Assembly: GCF_019375475.1 (NCBI RefSeq)
Contig: NZ_JAHXGQ010000002.1
Location: 496,001 to 560,000 of the forward strand
Direction: 5' to 3'
From: Saccharothrix obliqua
Lineage (GTDB): Bacteria; Actinomycetota; Actinomycetes; Mycobacteriales; Pseudonocardiaceae
Length of the DNA: 64,000 nt
A program made the position numbers and the translations under genes. The notes beneath the pieces are model-generated. The model saw nothing but the letters and a program-made list of their open reading frames with translations, had not been told where the DNA came from and did no database searches. Below, piece by piece: positions 62,757 to 64,000 of the stretch (positions are counted from its first letter, which is position 1; each line of letters starts with the position of its first letter).

Positions 62757-63497
62757 CTACGCGGGGAACCCCTCGAGCACCCGGTGGACGAACCGCGTGA
62801 CGGCGGGACGCTCGGGTTCCGGTGCGGGCAGGCACCGTTGGCGGTCCAGCGCGGCCCCGACCAACGCCCGATCCGGTCCCGTCACGCGGCCGAGCGCCCA
62901 CCGGCCGCCGTCCACTTTGGACACCAGTGCGCCGTCCACCGCGAATCGCCAAGCACGGCAGGCGTTGAGCACCGCGTACTCCCCCGGCGCGTGCTCGGCG
63001 GCCCAACGCAGCTCCGCCGCCAGTTGGGCGAGCACCAGGTCCGCGGCCACCGGCGCGAACACCTCGGTCGCCGGGCGGCCGGGTCCGACGAGGCGTCCCG
63101 CACCGCGGCAGACGGCGAAGTGCAGCACCAGGTCGGGGTCCCCCTCGTGCCCGTGACCGTCGACGACCTTGCGGTCCTCGGGCGCCGTGGTGATGTGCAG
63201 CTCGAACGCGGGCCGCGCCGCGGGGCGCAGGGTGGCCGCCAGGGTGACGACGCTCAGCTCCAACCCGCGTGCGGGGCAGGGCAGCCGCTCGTCGCTCAAC
63301 CGCTCGGCGACGGCGGACCGCTCGGCCTCCGCCATCGGCGTCTCGCAGACGACGACGACGTCGACATCGCTCCGCCGCGCGTCGAAACCGCCGAGCACCG
63401 CGGAGCCGTGCAGGTAGGCACCCACCAGCCGCCGACCGAGCACCGCGGCCACCTCGGCGGCGACGTCCCGGGCGTAGCGATCCGGCCGACCACCCAT
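62757..63497 (-). CDS. Aminoglycoside nucleotidyltransferase-like protein (aadA type)
   Basis: A 246-residue nucleotidyltransferase: GAYLHGSAVLGGFDARRSDVDVVVV has the GS...DxD catalytic site, followed by the DUF4111 C-terminal half (AAELRWAAEHAPGEYAVLNACRAW). This matches ANT(3'')/aadA adenylyltransferases that inactivate streptomycin and spectinomycin. ATG 63497 is used; TATAGT on the minus strand at 63505-63510 would give a near-leaderless mRNA. It may be intrinsic resistance; drug specificity is not proven. Confidence 0.87.
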   Translation of the reverse strand: MGGRPDRYARDVAAEVAAVLGRRLVGAYLHGSAVLGGFDARRSDVDVVVVCETPMAEAERSAVAERLSDERLPCPARGLELSVVTLAATLRPAARPAFELHITTAPEDRKVVDGHGHEGDPDLVLHFAVCRGAGRLVGPGRPATEVFAPVAADLVLAQLAAELRWAAEHAPGEYAVLNACRAWRFAVDGALVSKVDGGRWALGRVTGPDRALVGAALDRQRCLPAPEPERPAVTRFVHRVLEGFPA

Positions 63498-63607
63498 GAT
63501 CAGCACTATAGGGCGTGATCACGCGCGGCACCGGGCAGGAACCTCCCCCGGCCGACCGGCGCGTGTGCTGTTATGGGCGACTCCAGCGACTGGAAGGACA
63601 CGATCCC

Positions 63608-64000
63608 GTGGACATGGAGCAACTGCTGTGGCGCTTGGCGGACAGGTACGCGCCGGCTTCACTGGTGCCCCACGCCAGGCCCAAGCGGTTCGACCACGCC
63701 GGTGATCTCGTCGTGGGCGACGGCCGGGTCAGCTGGGACACGCCGGGGTGGACCGAAGGGGGGTTCAGCCACGCGCTGCCCCCGGGAACGCACCCGGTGC
63801 ACGTGGGCGCCTACACCGACGAGGACCGGGACCTCGTGAGCGTGGTCGTGATCCCGCTGGCCGAACCCGCGCGGATCGCCGCGGCGAGGTGGAACCGCCA
63901 CGGCTACGACGACATCCACCCCGTCGAGGACTACGCCGTCCTGTGGGGAGAGGACGCCATGCGCGCGACGCTCCCGCACGAGGACGGCCTGCCCTCGTTC
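63608..64000 (+). CDS. DUF4241 protein, cut by the window end
   Basis: The first 131 residues of a DUF4241-type protein. The open frame runs to the end without a stop. GDGRVSWDTPGWTEGGFSHALPPGTHPVHVGAYTDEDRDLVSVVVIPLAEPARIAAARW contains the family core (GxxxxxDP...ALPPGxxPVxVxxY and the final AAAxVxF-like stretch). Function unknown. GTG 63608 with AAGGA upstream; ATG 63614 is an alternative start. Confidence 0.8.
   Translation, partial: MDMEQLLWRLADRYAPASLVPHARPKRFDHAGDLVVGDGRVSWDTPGWTEGGFSHALPPGTHPVHVGAYTDEDRDLVSVVVIPLAEPARIAAARWNRHGYDDIHPVEDYAVLWGEDAMRATLPHEDGLPSF

Overview
This is high-GC (roughly 70%+) actinomycete DNA with dense, often overlapping genes, many GTG starts, Tat and lipoprotein signals, and antibiotic self-protection genes typical of soil Actinobacteria. 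The protein flavour (van genes close to those of Streptomyces coelicolor, a rifampicin monooxygenase, WxL/DUF916 surface proteins, DyP peroxidase) suggests a filamentous Pseudonocardiales member such as a Saccharothrix/Lentzea/Actinosynnema relative; the genus is inference. No rRNA, tRNA, CRISPR array, transposase or prophage was seen.

Layout. 1-10.5 kb: a 39-bp tandem repeat, small metabolic genes, an envelope pair on the minus strand (a WxL-anchored metallophosphoesterase and its DUF916 partner, separated by a perfect 15-bp hairpin), a pyruvoyl-dependent histidine decarboxylase, and a TetR/zinc-type dehydrogenase divergon with a perfect operator. 10.5-18 kb: an RNA polymerase-associated HelD-type motor ATPase, a secreted metzincin with four C-terminal modules, a clpP-clpP pair with a PopR/ClgR-type regulator (the second ClpP lacks its catalytic Ser), and a rifampicin monooxygenase (rox) preceded by a 19-bp rifamycin-associated element. 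18-21 kb: an unusual EF-hand / isopropylmalate-dehydrogenase-like / isochorismatase-like / methyltransferase operon. 21-32 kb: gdhA, a degenerate Fic protein with a coupled Arg-rich small ORF, a LysR regulator opposite a membrane protein and multicopper oxidase, a secreted papain-like protease and a DyP peroxidase. 32-44 kb: two lipoproteins, a DUF4097/MarR-type divergon with GTTGC-rich operators, an aldo/keto reductase with a decayed relative beside it, an MFS pump/LysR divergon, a HAD-like protein, a NarL-type two-component system and a DUF2306 membrane protein.

44-59 kb: two paralogous VWA-ricin genes in direct orientation flank about 12 kb holding a processive glycosyltransferase, a GTPase, DUF6098 and DUF1963 genes, and a glycopeptide-resistance block (vanY, vanR, vanX, vanA, vanH), plus a 930-residue DUF4365/P-loop NTPase/TPR protein with the architecture of single-gene antiphage sensors. 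59-62 kb: the rest of the van system (a serine-hydrolase-like protein, vanZ, vanS). The window ends with a GNAT, an aminoglycoside-nucleotidyltransferase-like gene and a truncated DUF4241 gene.

How the genes work together. VanS (61.0 kb) and VanR (50.9 kb) are split by about 9.5 kb, but a shared 30-bp motif that I propose as the VanR box lies upstream of vanY/vanR, vanH-vanA-vanX, and the hydrolase-vanZ-vanS operon, so the two halves probably form one regulon. The hydrolase in that regulon has lost the SxxK, YxN and HTG catalytic residues, so it looks like a binding protein rather than an enzyme. The strongest candidates for undescribed biology are this VanR-controlled pseudo-PBP, the DUF4365-NTPase-TPR protein, the twin VWA-ricin loci with their conserved promoters, and the EF-hand operon.
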